From: an uncultured Acidimicrobiales bacterium
GTDB lineage: Bacteria; Actinomycetota; Acidimicrobiia; Acidimicrobiales; Iamiaceae
DNA: 13,540 bases
Assembly (NCBI GenBank): GCA_937926025.1
Contig: CALANQ010000060.1
Coordinates: 1 to 13,540 of the forward strand
Reading direction: 5' to 3'
Of the stretch, positions 1 to 6,296 are shown one piece after another. The position numbers and the translations under genes were made by a program. Below the pieces are notes generated by a model. The model saw only the letters and a program-made list of their open reading frames with translations, searched no databases and was not told where the DNA came from. Every line of letters begins with the position of its first letter. Positions within the stretch are counted from its first letter, which is position 1.

Positions 1-1101
1 GAAGGGGCCGTCGGCCACGGTGGGCAGCCCGTCGTTCTGGGTCTTGTTCAGCTCGTCGCGGTCGAGGCCGACGGCCAGGGCCTTGCGCATCCGGATGTCG
101 TCGAACGGCGGCTCGGACACGTTGAGCTGGATGAACGTGATCTCGGCGGCGTCCTCGGACACCAGCATGTTGACGTCGCCGGCGTCGCGCAGGTCGAGCA
201 GCTCGTTGCCGATCAGCTCGGCGTTGCTGGTGTGGATGATGTTGGCACCACCGCTGCTCTTCAGGGAGTTCACCCGCACCTGACCGTCGACCAGGACCCG
301 GAACTCGATGCCGTCGGCATACGGGTAGGGCTCCCCGTCGGGGGCGGTCTGCCAGTAGTCCTCGTTGCGGGAACCGATGAGCTTGTCGTTCTGGGTCCAG
401 CTCTCGAACTTGAACGGGCCGGTCCCGATCAGGTCGGTGTTGCAGTTCTCCTCGTCGTCGAGCTGGGCCTGGGCCATGATCCCCATGCGGTTGCCGCTGA
501 AGAGGAAGGCGGGGAACGCCACCCACGGCACCTTGGTGGTGACGGTCACGGTCTGGCCGTCGGCGGTCACGGTGTCGATGTTGCTGAGGGTGAAGGTGAA
601 CAGCAGCGGCTTCCGGGTGGGGTAGGTGCCCCGGTAGGCGTCGAGGTTGTTCTTGACCACCTCGCCGGTGAGCTTGCTGCCGTCGTGGAACGTGACGCCG
701 TCGCGGACCTCGATGGTCCACTCGGTGAAGTCATCGTTGGGCGTGACCGACTTCGCCAGGTAGGGCGAGTAGCCGCCGTCGGCGTTGGGGACCGTCAGCG
801 TGTCGTAGATGGCGCGCACCACCATCTCGCCGGAGATGGCCAGCTGGGCCTCGGGGAGGCAGTAGCCGCCGCTGCTCTCGCCCTCGAGGCCGTAGACGAT
901 GGTGCCGCCGCGCTGGGGCTCGCCGGCGTCGTCGAGGCCGCTCTCACCGCACTCCGCATCGAGGCACGCCTCCTCCTTGTCGGGCGGCCCGGAGGAGCCG
1001 TCGCTGGCCGTCTTCCCGCCGCACGAGGCCAGCAGGCCGGCGAACAGGAGGGCGACGAGGGCGCCGGTGGCGCGTCGCGGGCGGTGGTGCACGGTGGACA
1101 T
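1..1101 (-). CDS. ABC transporter substrate-binding lipoprotein, peptide type (SBP_bac_5), C-terminus off window
   Basis: The first 367 codons of an extracellular solute-binding protein that would capture oligopeptides or similar solutes for an ABC importer. The ATG at 1101 is preceded by AGGGGA, 4-5 nt away. Residues 1-27 form a lipoprotein signal: basic HHRPRR stretch, hydrophobic GALVALLFAGLL, lipobox LASC with Cys27 as the lipidated residue. A Gly/Ser/Asp-rich linker with an extra cysteine pair (CLDAEC, about 46-51) follows. The mature domain opens with GGTIVYGLEGE. The family pattern EWTIEVRDGVTFHDGSKLTG lies near 127-146. The frame runs to base 1 without a stop, so the C-terminal part is missing. 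Permease and ATPase genes are not in the window. Family assignment is strong; the substrate cannot be told. Confidence 0.9.
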   Translation of the reverse strand, partial: MSTVHHRPRRATGALVALLFAGLLASCGGKTASDGSSGPPDKEEACLDAECGESGLDDAGEPQRGGTIVYGLEGESSGGYCLPEAQLAISGEMVVRAIYDTLTVPNADGGYSPYLAKSVTPNDDFTEWTIEVRDGVTFHDGSKLTGEVVKNNLDAYRGTYPTRKPLLFTFTLSNIDTVTADGQTVTVTTKVPWVAFPAFLFSGNRMGIMAQAQLDDEENCNTDLIGTGPFKFESWTQNDKLIGSRNEDYWQTAPDGEPYPYADGIEFRVLVDGQVRVNSLKSSGGANIIHTSNAELIGNELLDLRDAGDVNMLVSEDAAEITFIQLNVSEPPFDDIRMRKALAVGLDRDELNKTQNDGLPTVADGPF

Positions 1102-1221
1102 CGGTTCCCCTGACGACCGACGGGGAGGGTGGTGTGTCGTCGGTCACAGCGAACAATGCCACAGATACCCCCCATCAACCGGCCAGATGCCTCCCCGACC
1201 TCCCCCACGACGTGCCGCCCA

Positions 1222-1316
1222 CGAGCCCGAGGAAGGGGTCCCGAGCAAAGCGAGCCCAGGGCCCGACGTCGCACGACCCACCGAACCCGACGATGGGTTC
1301 CGAGCGAAGCGAGCTC
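1222..1316. repeat. Two imperfect direct repeats (about 35 bp, 60-nt period), low-complexity GAGCGAAGCGAG type
   Basis: Copy 1 is 1222-1257 and copy 2 is 1282-1316. Both read CGARCCCGASGAWGGG, then a CCGAGCRAAGCGAGCYC core. The 22-nt cores 1236-1257 and 1295-1316 match at 19 positions, with one single-base indel before the core. A more diverged third unit, with the AGCCCGAGGGGG and GCGGAGCCC elements, overlaps the hairpin at 1325-1356, and fragments such as GGAGCGAGGCGCAGCCGAGCGAG-like sequence continue to about 1455. Such arrays are common in intergenic DNA of high-GC actinobacteria; origin and function are unknown. Confidence 0.6.
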
Positions 1317-1324
1317 GGGGGAGC

Positions 1325-1356
1325 CCGAGGGGGCGGAGCTTGCGGAGCCCCCTCGG
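1325..1356 (-). terminator. GC-rich hairpin, possible terminator downstream of the MetE-like gene
   Basis: A perfect 10-bp stem, CCGAGGGGGC (1325-1334) with GCCCCCTCGG (1347-1356), and a 12-nt loop. It lies about 110 nt past the stop of the MetE-like gene and upstream of the next minus-strand gene, a sensible place for termination. There is no T-tract on either side, as is usual in very high-GC genomes, so the terminator role is inferred. It may equally be one unit of the surrounding repeat family. Confidence 0.4.
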
Positions 1357-1465
1357 TCAGTGAGGTGCGACGAAGTCGTGCCGAACTGCGAAGTCGGCCG
1401 GGCGTCAGCCCGTCAACCAGCTCGAGGAACGGAGCGAGGCGCAGCCGAGCGAGTGACGAGAAGGG

Positions 1466-2509
1466 CTACGCCCCGACCGAGAGGCGGATGCCGGTGACCT
1501 GGTCGTGGATCTTCTCGGCGAGCTCGCGGGTGAGGGTGAAGACGTAGTCGGCCTGGGTCTCGTCGTGGAGGGCGAGGCCGCAGACCGGGGTGACCAGGGC
1601 CTGGCGGCGCAGGAGCACGGGGTCGCAGCCGTTCTGGACCAGCTCGCACCACTGGGCCGACAGCTGGCGCCAGTAGCGGGAGTTGGACTCCCCCATCGGG
1701 CCGTCGGTGGGGACGGCGCCCCACGCGACCCAGCCGCCTCGTTCGAGGTAGGAGCCGAGGGCGCCGGCGGAGTCGGTGACGTCGGCACCGACGGGCATCG
1801 ACAGCAGCCCGGGGCCGGCCTGCATGATGAGGCGCCAGTCGGCGGAGCCGCAGACGTGGACGCCGGTGAGGGCTCGGCCCTCGATGGCGGCGAGGGCGCC
1901 GGAGAGCACGTCGACGACCTGGTCTGCGGGGAGGGGCAGGTCGGCGCGGAGGCCGCCGACGAGGCCGGGCTCGTCGAACACGACCACGCGGGGGACGCCG
2001 GGGGCGAGGGCTTCGGCGAGGGCGACGAGGTCGCGCGCCCGGGTGGCGACGGCACCGCTGGCCACGGCGAAGGCGGTGGTGCTCGGAGCACCGGCGTCGA
2101 CGAGCGCGAGGCCGAGGGTGATGGGCCCGGTGAGCTGGAGCTTGACCGGCTCGGTGCGGTCGGCGACGGCGGCCAGGAACCGGCGCCAGGTGGCGAAGGG
2201 CCGGGCTTCGAGCGCCCGGTCGCCCAGCGGCGCAGCGGGGTCGAGCGCGTCGAGGTCGGTGATGGCGAAGGAGCCGTCGTCGTCGACCCGGACGCCGGGG
2301 ATCCCCCAGAGGGCTTGGGGGATCATCATCTCCAGCGGGTCGAGCCGCGGGAGGGTGGGGGCGGCGGGCAGTTCTGCGGTGCGTTCGAGGACGAACCGGA
2401 TGGCCGCGTCCCGGTCGATGTGGGGCAGGCTGCCGACCGAGGTGGGCGCGCCGAGCGGCAGCGTGTCGGGCGGTCCCGTCACCTGTTCCGCTGCGTTCCC
2501 TGGACCCAC
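1466..2509 (-). CDS. Short cobalamin-independent methionine synthase-like protein (MetE C-terminal / UroD superfamily)
   Basis: A 347-residue TIM-barrel protein resembling the catalytic C-terminal half of MetE, which moves a methyl group from a folate to a thiol bound on zinc. Visible hallmarks are SVGSLPH near the start, QLTGPITL in mid-protein, FDEPG (about 178-182), HVCG (His218, Cys220) and VTPVCGLA (Cys310). His218, Cys220 and Cys310 match three MetE zinc ligands. The N-terminal folate-binding duplicate of full-length MetE (about 750 aa) is absent, so this is not a normal MetE. I prefer the GTG at 2509, with GGAAGG 7 nt upstream. An in-frame ATG at 2593 would add 28 Arg-rich residues unlike the family and nearly reach the divergent gene. 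Comparable short proteins lie near iscS-mnmA in other Actinomycetota. The true methyl acceptor is unknown. Confidence 0.85.
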   Translation of the reverse strand: MGPGNAAEQVTGPPDTLPLGAPTSVGSLPHIDRDAAIRFVLERTAELPAAPTLPRLDPLEMMIPQALWGIPGVRVDDDGSFAITDLDALDPAAPLGDRALEARPFATWRRFLAAVADRTEPVKLQLTGPITLGLALVDAGAPSTTAFAVASGAVATRARDLVALAEALAPGVPRVVVFDEPGLVGGLRADLPLPADQVVDVLSGALAAIEGRALTGVHVCGSADWRLIMQAGPGLLSMPVGADVTDSAGALGSYLERGGWVAWGAVPTDGPMGESNSRYWRQLSAQWCELVQNGCDPVLLRRQALVTPVCGLALHDETQADYVFTLTRELAEKIHDQVTGIRLSVGA

Positions 2510-2527
2510 GTTCCGGCCTTCCCACTC

Positions 2528-2552
2528 GAGATCTCGGCGAACCGAGGATCTC
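2528..2552 (-). promoter_or_regulatory. Imperfect palindrome in the divergent intergenic region, leader hairpin or operator
   Basis: GAGATCTCGG (2528-2537) pairs with CCGAGGATCTC (2542-2552), with a single bulged C and a 4-nt CGAA loop. It starts 18 nt upstream of the GTG of the MetE-like gene and lies between it and the divergent membrane-protein gene. It could fold in the mRNA leader or bind a dimeric regulator. Only the symmetry is seen; the role is inferred. Confidence 0.35.
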
Positions 2553-2591
2553 CCCCTGACACTGGAATAGCGACCGGCGCGGCGCGTCGGC

Positions 2592-2597
2592 AAATCT
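2592..2597 (+). promoter_or_regulatory. Possible -10 element (AAATCT) for a leaderless membrane-protein mRNA
   Basis: AAATCT carries the two key -10 bases (A at position 2, T at position 6) and ends 7 nt before the ATG at 2605, where transcription would begin on the start codon. No ribosome-binding site precedes that ATG, which fits leaderless translation. No -35 element is evident. Confidence 0.35.
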
Positions 2598-2604
2598 CGA
2601 CCGG

Positions 2605-3492
2605 ATGGCCGCGCTGCTCCGCTTCCACCTCTGGCCCTTCCGGGTGATCTGGGTGGTCCTCGCCTTGGTCGCCTCGACGTCGGTCACCGATGCGTTCGAC
2701 GGCCGGTCCACGACGGCGGCGGTGGTGGGGAGCGTGGCCGGTTGGGCGGCCTGGGGTGCGGTCCTGGTTGCGGTGCTGGTGCCTCGGATGGTGGGCCTGA
2801 CGGTCGTGCGGGTGGTGGCTCCGTGGGTCGCGGTGGGCGCCGTGACCGCGGTGGGCGCCGGTTCGGTGTCGACGGTGCTCGATGGCGCGACCGTGGTGGC
2901 CGCCGGGCTGGCGGTGGTGGCGGCGCTGGCCCCGTCGACCGCCGATGCGCTGGTCGACGGTTCGTCCTACGGCCCGGAGCGCCGCCTGGCGCTCCGGGCG
3001 CCGCTGGCCATCGCCGTGGTCGCCGTGGTCACCTGGGTGGTCGTGGCGCTGAGCGCGTTCGGGGCGCTGTCGCTGCTGGCCGGTGGCCAGTGGGTGGCGG
3101 GCATCGCCGGGACGGTGGTCGGCGCGGCCGTCGTCTGGTTCGGGTCCCGGTCGATCCACCAGCTGTCCAAGCGCTGGCTGGTCCTCGTGCCCACGGGCCT
3201 CGTGGTCCACGACCCGCTGGTGATGCCCGAGCCCCAGCTCTTCCTGCGCCAGACGATGGCCCGGCTCGGTCCGGCCGAGGCGGAGGTGGCCGACGCGGTG
3301 GTCACCGAGGACCTCAGTGCGGGCGCGTCGGGCCTGCTGGTGTCCATCACGCTCACCGAGCCGGTGGAGCTGCTGGTGCGCGACGGCAGCCGGGGCACCA
3401 CGCTCCGCCCGGTCGACCGGGTCCTGGTCTGCCCGGTGCTGCCGGGGGTGCTGCTCGACGAGGCGCGCGGGCGGCGGCTGCCGGTCGGCTGA
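2605..3492 (+). CDS. Multi-pass membrane protein with soluble C-terminal domain, function unknown
   Basis: A 295-residue protein I cannot assign to a named family. The N-terminal 180 residues are very hydrophobic, with likely membrane segments around 13-27, 38-60, 64-84, 95-112, 132-158 and 163-179. After a basic SKRW stretch (188-191), a roughly 105-residue soluble domain begins WLVLVPTGLVVHDPL and alternates short beta-like stretches (LLVSITLTEPVELLV; RPVDRVLVCPVLPGVLL), suggesting a small beta-rich, possibly PH-like domain on the inner face. The start is supported by lack of overlap with the divergent gene and by the -10-like AAATCT. It ends 3 nt before the stop of the convergent racemase-family gene, leaving no room for a separate terminator. 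The reading frame is clearly real (normal codon use, coherent topology). Function is open. Confidence 0.8.
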   Translation: MAALLRFHLWPFRVIWVVLALVASTSVTDAFDGRSTTAAVVGSVAGWAAWGAVLVAVLVPRMVGLTVVRVVAPWVAVGAVTAVGAGSVSTVLDGATVVAAGLAVVAALAPSTADALVDGSSYGPERRLALRAPLAIAVVAVVTWVVVALSAFGALSLLAGGQWVAGIAGTVVGAAVVWFGSRSIHQLSKRWLVLVPTGLVVHDPLVMPEPQLFLRQTMARLGPAEAEVADAVVTEDLSAGASGLLVSITLTEPVELLVRDGSRGTTLRPVDRVLVCPVLPGVLLDEARGRRLPVG

Positions 3493-3495
3493 CCC

Positions 3496-4245
3496 TCAGG
3501 GACCGGGGAGCCGGTCGATGACGGGGAGCGCCATCTGCCACGCCGCGTCGGCCGACGACCGCATCAGGTCGGGATCGCCGGTGGTGAGGACGGTCCGCTC
3601 GCCGTCGCCCTCGGTGAGCCGGGCGACGAGGTCGGTGGCCATGTGGGCCGCAGGGTCGAGCAGGACGGTGCCGGGCAGCTCGGCGGCGAACGCACCGGCC
3701 GCGGCCGGGTAGTGGGTGCAGGCGAGGATCAGGGCGTCGGCGCCGCGGAGCGGGGCGACGATGCGGCGGAGGTCGGTCTCGAAGGCGTCGGTGCCGATGC
3801 GCCCGCCCTCGATGTGGGCCGAGAGCGGCTGGGCCACCCGGGACACCACCCGGCGCCCCGGCCGGGCGAGCGCCCGGCGGTACTGCCCGCCCCGGATGGT
3901 GCGGCGGCCGCCGACCACGCCCACCACGCCGTCGAGCCCGTCGGGCACCGAGGCGACGCCGGCGGCGATGATGCCGGCCACCGGCACCGGTGCCCCGGCC
4001 AGGCGGTCCACCACCGTGCTGGCCGCGTTGCAGGCCAGCACCACCTCGGTGCAGCCCCGCCGGGCCAGGTCGTCCACCACCGACCGGAGGCGCGCCGCGA
4101 GCGCCGCTGTGGACGCCAGGCCGTAGGGCGTGAAGCCGGTGTCGGACCAGGAGACGACGTCGAGCGCGGGCACCTCCCGGTCCAGGTGGCCGAGCAGTCC
4201 GAGCCCGCCGATGCCCCAGTCGACGATGCCGAGACGGTCGCTCAC
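3496..4245 (-). CDS. Asp/Glu racemase family protein (glutamate racemase-like) with altered substrate motifs
   Basis: A 249-residue two-domain member of the Asp/Glu racemase superfamily. Glutamate racemase (MurI) makes D-glutamate for peptidoglycan using two cysteines. Both are present: ACNAAS (Cys72) and LACTHYP (Cys176). Other family marks are VDWGIGGL (residues 8-15), DTGFTPYG (35-42) and VVGGRRTIRGGQYRRAL (110-126). The usual N-terminal DSG reads DWG here (Ser to Trp at residue 10) and the usual CNTA reads CNAA (Thr to Ala at residue 74). Both positions normally help hold the substrate's carboxylates, so the substrate may differ from glutamate. The start is GTG, only 10 nt after the stop of the tri-domain gene, suggesting co-transcription. 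There is no good ribosome-binding site. Fold assignment is firm; calling it the essential MurI is not. Confidence 0.85.
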   Translation of the reverse strand: MSDRLGIVDWGIGGLGLLGHLDREVPALDVVSWSDTGFTPYGLASTAALAARLRSVVDDLARRGCTEVVLACNAASTVVDRLAGAPVPVAGIIAAGVASVPDGLDGVVGVVGGRRTIRGGQYRRALARPGRRVVSRVAQPLSAHIEGGRIGTDAFETDLRRIVAPLRGADALILACTHYPAAAGAFAAELPGTVLLDPAAHMATDLVARLTEGDGERTVLTTGDPDLMRSSADAAWQMALPVIDRLPGP

Positions 4246-4255
4246 CGGCGGTCCG

Positions 4256-6232
4256 TCACGGGTACGAGAGCGGCTCGGTGACGCCCTTCTCGAGCGGACC
4301 GGAGTCGAACGCCACCACCCGCTGGGTCGCGGTCACGGTGAGCACCTCGAGGGTGCTGGCAGGGAACCGGCTCTCCAGGAACCAGCGGTACTCGTGCTCG
4401 GCCCGGATCGGGTTGTAGCGGAGCATCGTCAGCCAGTCGGGGTGCGACGTCAGCTGGTGGAGGTCCTTGTCGAACTGGGGGTGGCGCTTGGGCATGCGCA
4501 GGTGGGTCAGCGTGGACCTGGCCAGGAGGGGCAGCTCCCGGGCCCGCACCGGCTGGGCGACCATGTCCACCACCCAGAGCCGGCCGCCGGGGGCGAGCAC
4601 CCGCCGGACCTCCTCCATGATCGGGTCCCAGTCCAGGTAGCGGAACGACAGGAACGAGAGGACCACGTCCACCGAGTCGTCAGGCAGGTCGATGACCGGG
4701 CCGTCGATGCGGTCGAACCGGAGGCGCTCCCGGTCGCCGCTGCGGGCCTCGGCCCGACCGACCATGGCGGTGGAGTCGTCGAAGCCGAACCCGGCCTCCA
4801 CATCGCCTCGGTCGTCGAGGGCCCGGAGCAGGGCGCCGTTCCCGCACCCGATCTCGGCGATGCGGAACGGTCGGCCCAGTTCCCGCCGGGCGCGGTCGGC
4901 GTGCTCGGTGACCCACGCCCACTCGGCCTCGCGCACGGTGATGTCCACGTAGGCGGCGTCGTAGAGCTCCGCCACCTTGTCGTAGGAGGTGACGCCGTCG
5001 GGGTCTCGGGGCAGGTACTCGGTCATCGGCTCCACCGGAGCACCCGTGTACTTCTTGAGCGAGCCGGCGATGCCGTGGGACTTCTTGCCCGGCGTCGCCA
5101 CCAGGTACAGCGACTCCCGGTCCTCCGGGGTCCGCCCGGCCCACGCGAAGCGGTCCTTGCGCGCCGACACCGTGGTGTAGCCGTGGTTGCCGGAGCACGG
5201 CACGTCGAACGTGCGGGCGAAGAACGGAGCGAACCAGCGGGCGGTGCGGCACGCGTGGAAGAAGGCCCGACCATCTTCGGCGAAGGGGATCTGCATCTCC
5301 CGCCACTCGTGGGGCGAGAACTGCTCGGGCCACTCGGTGGACTTGAACATGGGCCCGTACATGCCGGAGTGGCCGATGAAGTGGAGCTCGCGGATCTCCC
5401 GGCCCTCGGCCGCGAGCCGGTCCATCTCGGCCACGAAGTCGGCCTTGCCGTCCAGCCGGGCCAGCTGCACGTCGGCATCGGGCTGGGCGGCGGCCAGCTC
5501 CCGGACCATGGTGTCGGCGGCCACCCCGAACGCCGCCGAGCCGCCCCGGTACCGCGTGGTGTGCGCCACCCAGATCACCGGCCTGCCCGCATCGGCCTCG
5601 TGCACCGCTGCCATCGGATCGCCGATGGTTGCAGGGGAACCGTTCGCGACCCGATCGGCGACGTCGAGGGTGGCGTCGGCGAACCCGGTGCGGGGGACCT
5701 CCACCGTGGGGATCCAGGCCCCGAAGTTGCCGACCAGGTCCAGCACCTCCTCGCGCTCCAGGTCGAACACGTTCATCCGCTGCGGCGGCGGCGAGTAGGC
5801 GTGGAGGGTGAGGCCGCCGAGCGGGGCGACCATGTCGTGGATGACCTCCGGGCCGAACCCGATCCAGCCACCCTCCTCGCGCGCCGCCTCCTCGGTGACC
5901 GCGAGCCGCGGCCCCTCCCAGGCGAAGCGCCGCTCCGCGAACGAGCCTCGCAGCAGGGCCACGAAGCCGCTGGCGCCGCCGTGATCGTGCGGCGCACAGC
6001 GGAAGTCCGGCTCCCAGTTGGCCAGCATGACCTCGAGGCCGTCGGACTCGTAGATCTTCTGGCGGGAGTACGGCGTGCCGGGGACGGCCTTCAGGAGCAC
6101 CCCGTCGAGCGTCGGCACCAACGCCACCAGCGACGCCATCAGCGCCTCGGGCACCTCACCTCGAACCGCCCCGGCCAGCTGCGCGAGCAGCGCCACCGAC
6201 AAGAGTCCCGCATCGATTCCGGCCTCAGCCAC
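4256..6232 (-). CDS. Three-domain protein: cysteine-dioxygenase-like cupin, caspase-like domain, SAM methyltransferase
   Basis: A 658-residue fusion. Residues about 45-155 resemble type I cysteine dioxygenase (iron-dependent oxidation of a thiol to a sulfinate): PHDHGG gives His82 and His84, VIHDM gives His132, and LHAYSPPP gives Tyr146. These match the three iron ligands and the conserved active-site Tyr in order and spacing. Residues about 218-400 look like a caspase/CHAT-clan fold: ELHFIGHSGMYG (His288), then AFFHACRT (Cys328), the His then Cys order of that clan, followed by GNHGYTTVSA. Residues about 412-560 are a class I methyltransferase with motif I AEIGCGNGALL (459-469), DVVLSFLSFRYLD and VLAPGGRLWVVD. 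The GTG at 6232 is chosen because AGGAGGT lies 7 nt upstream; the longer GTG at 6262 would absorb that site into coding sequence. It sits between the metallophosphoesterase and the racemase-like gene. Substrate is unknown; the middle-domain call is the least certain. Confidence 0.85.
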   Translation of the reverse strand: MAEAGIDAGLLSVALLAQLAGAVRGEVPEALMASLVALVPTLDGVLLKAVPGTPYSRQKIYESDGLEVMLANWEPDFRCAPHDHGGASGFVALLRGSFAERRFAWEGPRLAVTEEAAREEGGWIGFGPEVIHDMVAPLGGLTLHAYSPPPQRMNVFDLEREEVLDLVGNFGAWIPTVEVPRTGFADATLDVADRVANGSPATIGDPMAAVHEADAGRPVIWVAHTTRYRGGSAAFGVAADTMVRELAAAQPDADVQLARLDGKADFVAEMDRLAAEGREIRELHFIGHSGMYGPMFKSTEWPEQFSPHEWREMQIPFAEDGRAFFHACRTARWFAPFFARTFDVPCSGNHGYTTVSARKDRFAWAGRTPEDRESLYLVATPGKKSHGIAGSLKKYTGAPVEPMTEYLPRDPDGVTSYDKVAELYDAAYVDITVREAEWAWVTEHADRARRELGRPFRIAEIGCGNGALLRALDDRGDVEAGFGFDDSTAMVGRAEARSGDRERLRFDRIDGPVIDLPDDSVDVVLSFLSFRYLDWDPIMEEVRRVLAPGGRLWVVDMVAQPVRARELPLLARSTLTHLRMPKRHPQFDKDLHQLTSHPDWLTMLRYNPIRAEHEYRWFLESRFPASTLEVLTVTATQRVVAFDSGPLEKGVTEPLSYP

Positions 6233-6239
6233 CGACCCC

Positions 6240-6246
6240 ACCTCCT
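6240..6246 (-). promoter_or_regulatory. Strong ribosome-binding site fixing the start of the tri-domain gene
   Basis: On the minus strand AGGAGGT is followed by 7 nt (GGGGTCG) and then the GTG at 6232. It is the best Shine-Dalgarno match in the window. It decides against the two in-frame upstream GTG codons at 6262 and 6241. Confidence 0.75.
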
Positions 6247-6280
6247 CGGGTGAGTCTCCCACACCGCTCCCGGGTGCGAC

Positions 6281-6296
6281 GTGGCCCCGGGGCCGC
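6281..6296 (-). terminator. Short GC palindrome just after the metallophosphoesterase stop
   Basis: The 12-bp perfect palindrome GGCCCCGGGGCC (6283-6294) sits 2 nt past the TGA of the metallophosphoesterase gene. With flanks it can form a 6-bp stem including one G-T pair around a CCGG loop. It lacks a T-tract, and the next gene starts only about 50 nt on, so it may be an attenuating hairpin, an mRNA 3' stabiliser or chance. Confidence 0.25.

Larger units (their letters stand above)
1102..1465. other. Repeat-rich intergenic region with no supported gene
   Basis: This 364-bp stretch lies between the end of the MetE-like gene and the start of the solute-binding protein gene, both minus. Short open frames here have compositionally biased Arg/Pro/Ala translations and no family resemblance. 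It holds degenerate GAGCRAAGCGAG-type units (1222-1460), a 10-bp hairpin (1325-1356), a small hairpin CGGGC-GTCA-GCCCG (1399-1412), and near the lipoprotein gene an inverted pair GACCGAC (1115-1121) / GTCGGTC (1139-1145) that could be an operator or leader hairpin. The relatively AT-richer patch around 1145-1175 is the likeliest site for the lipoprotein promoter, but I could not pick a convincing -35/-10 pair. Confidence 0.6.

Noticed and set aside
1140..1200. TTGATG (minus strand) with CATTGT as a sigma-70-type promoter for the solute-binding protein
   Set aside because: The spacing between the two hexamers is only 14 nt, too short for a normal promoter, and no better -10 was found at 16-18 nt.
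2510..2593. ATG at 2593 as the start of the MetE-like protein
   Set aside because: It adds 28 Arg-rich residues unlike the family and would include the leader palindrome in coding sequence. GTG 2509 has GGAAGG at good spacing.
1413..2711. 432-residue minus-strand frame overlapping the MetE-like gene
   Set aside because: Translation is Arg/Pro/His-rich with no motif, and it would overlap the divergent membrane-protein gene. The frame 1466-2509 has the MetE zinc motifs.
4130..6253. 707-residue plus-strand open frame opposite the tri-domain gene
   Set aside because: Low-complexity mirror of a GC-rich coding strand. The minus strand carries recognisable cupin and methyltransferase motifs and a strong ribosome site.
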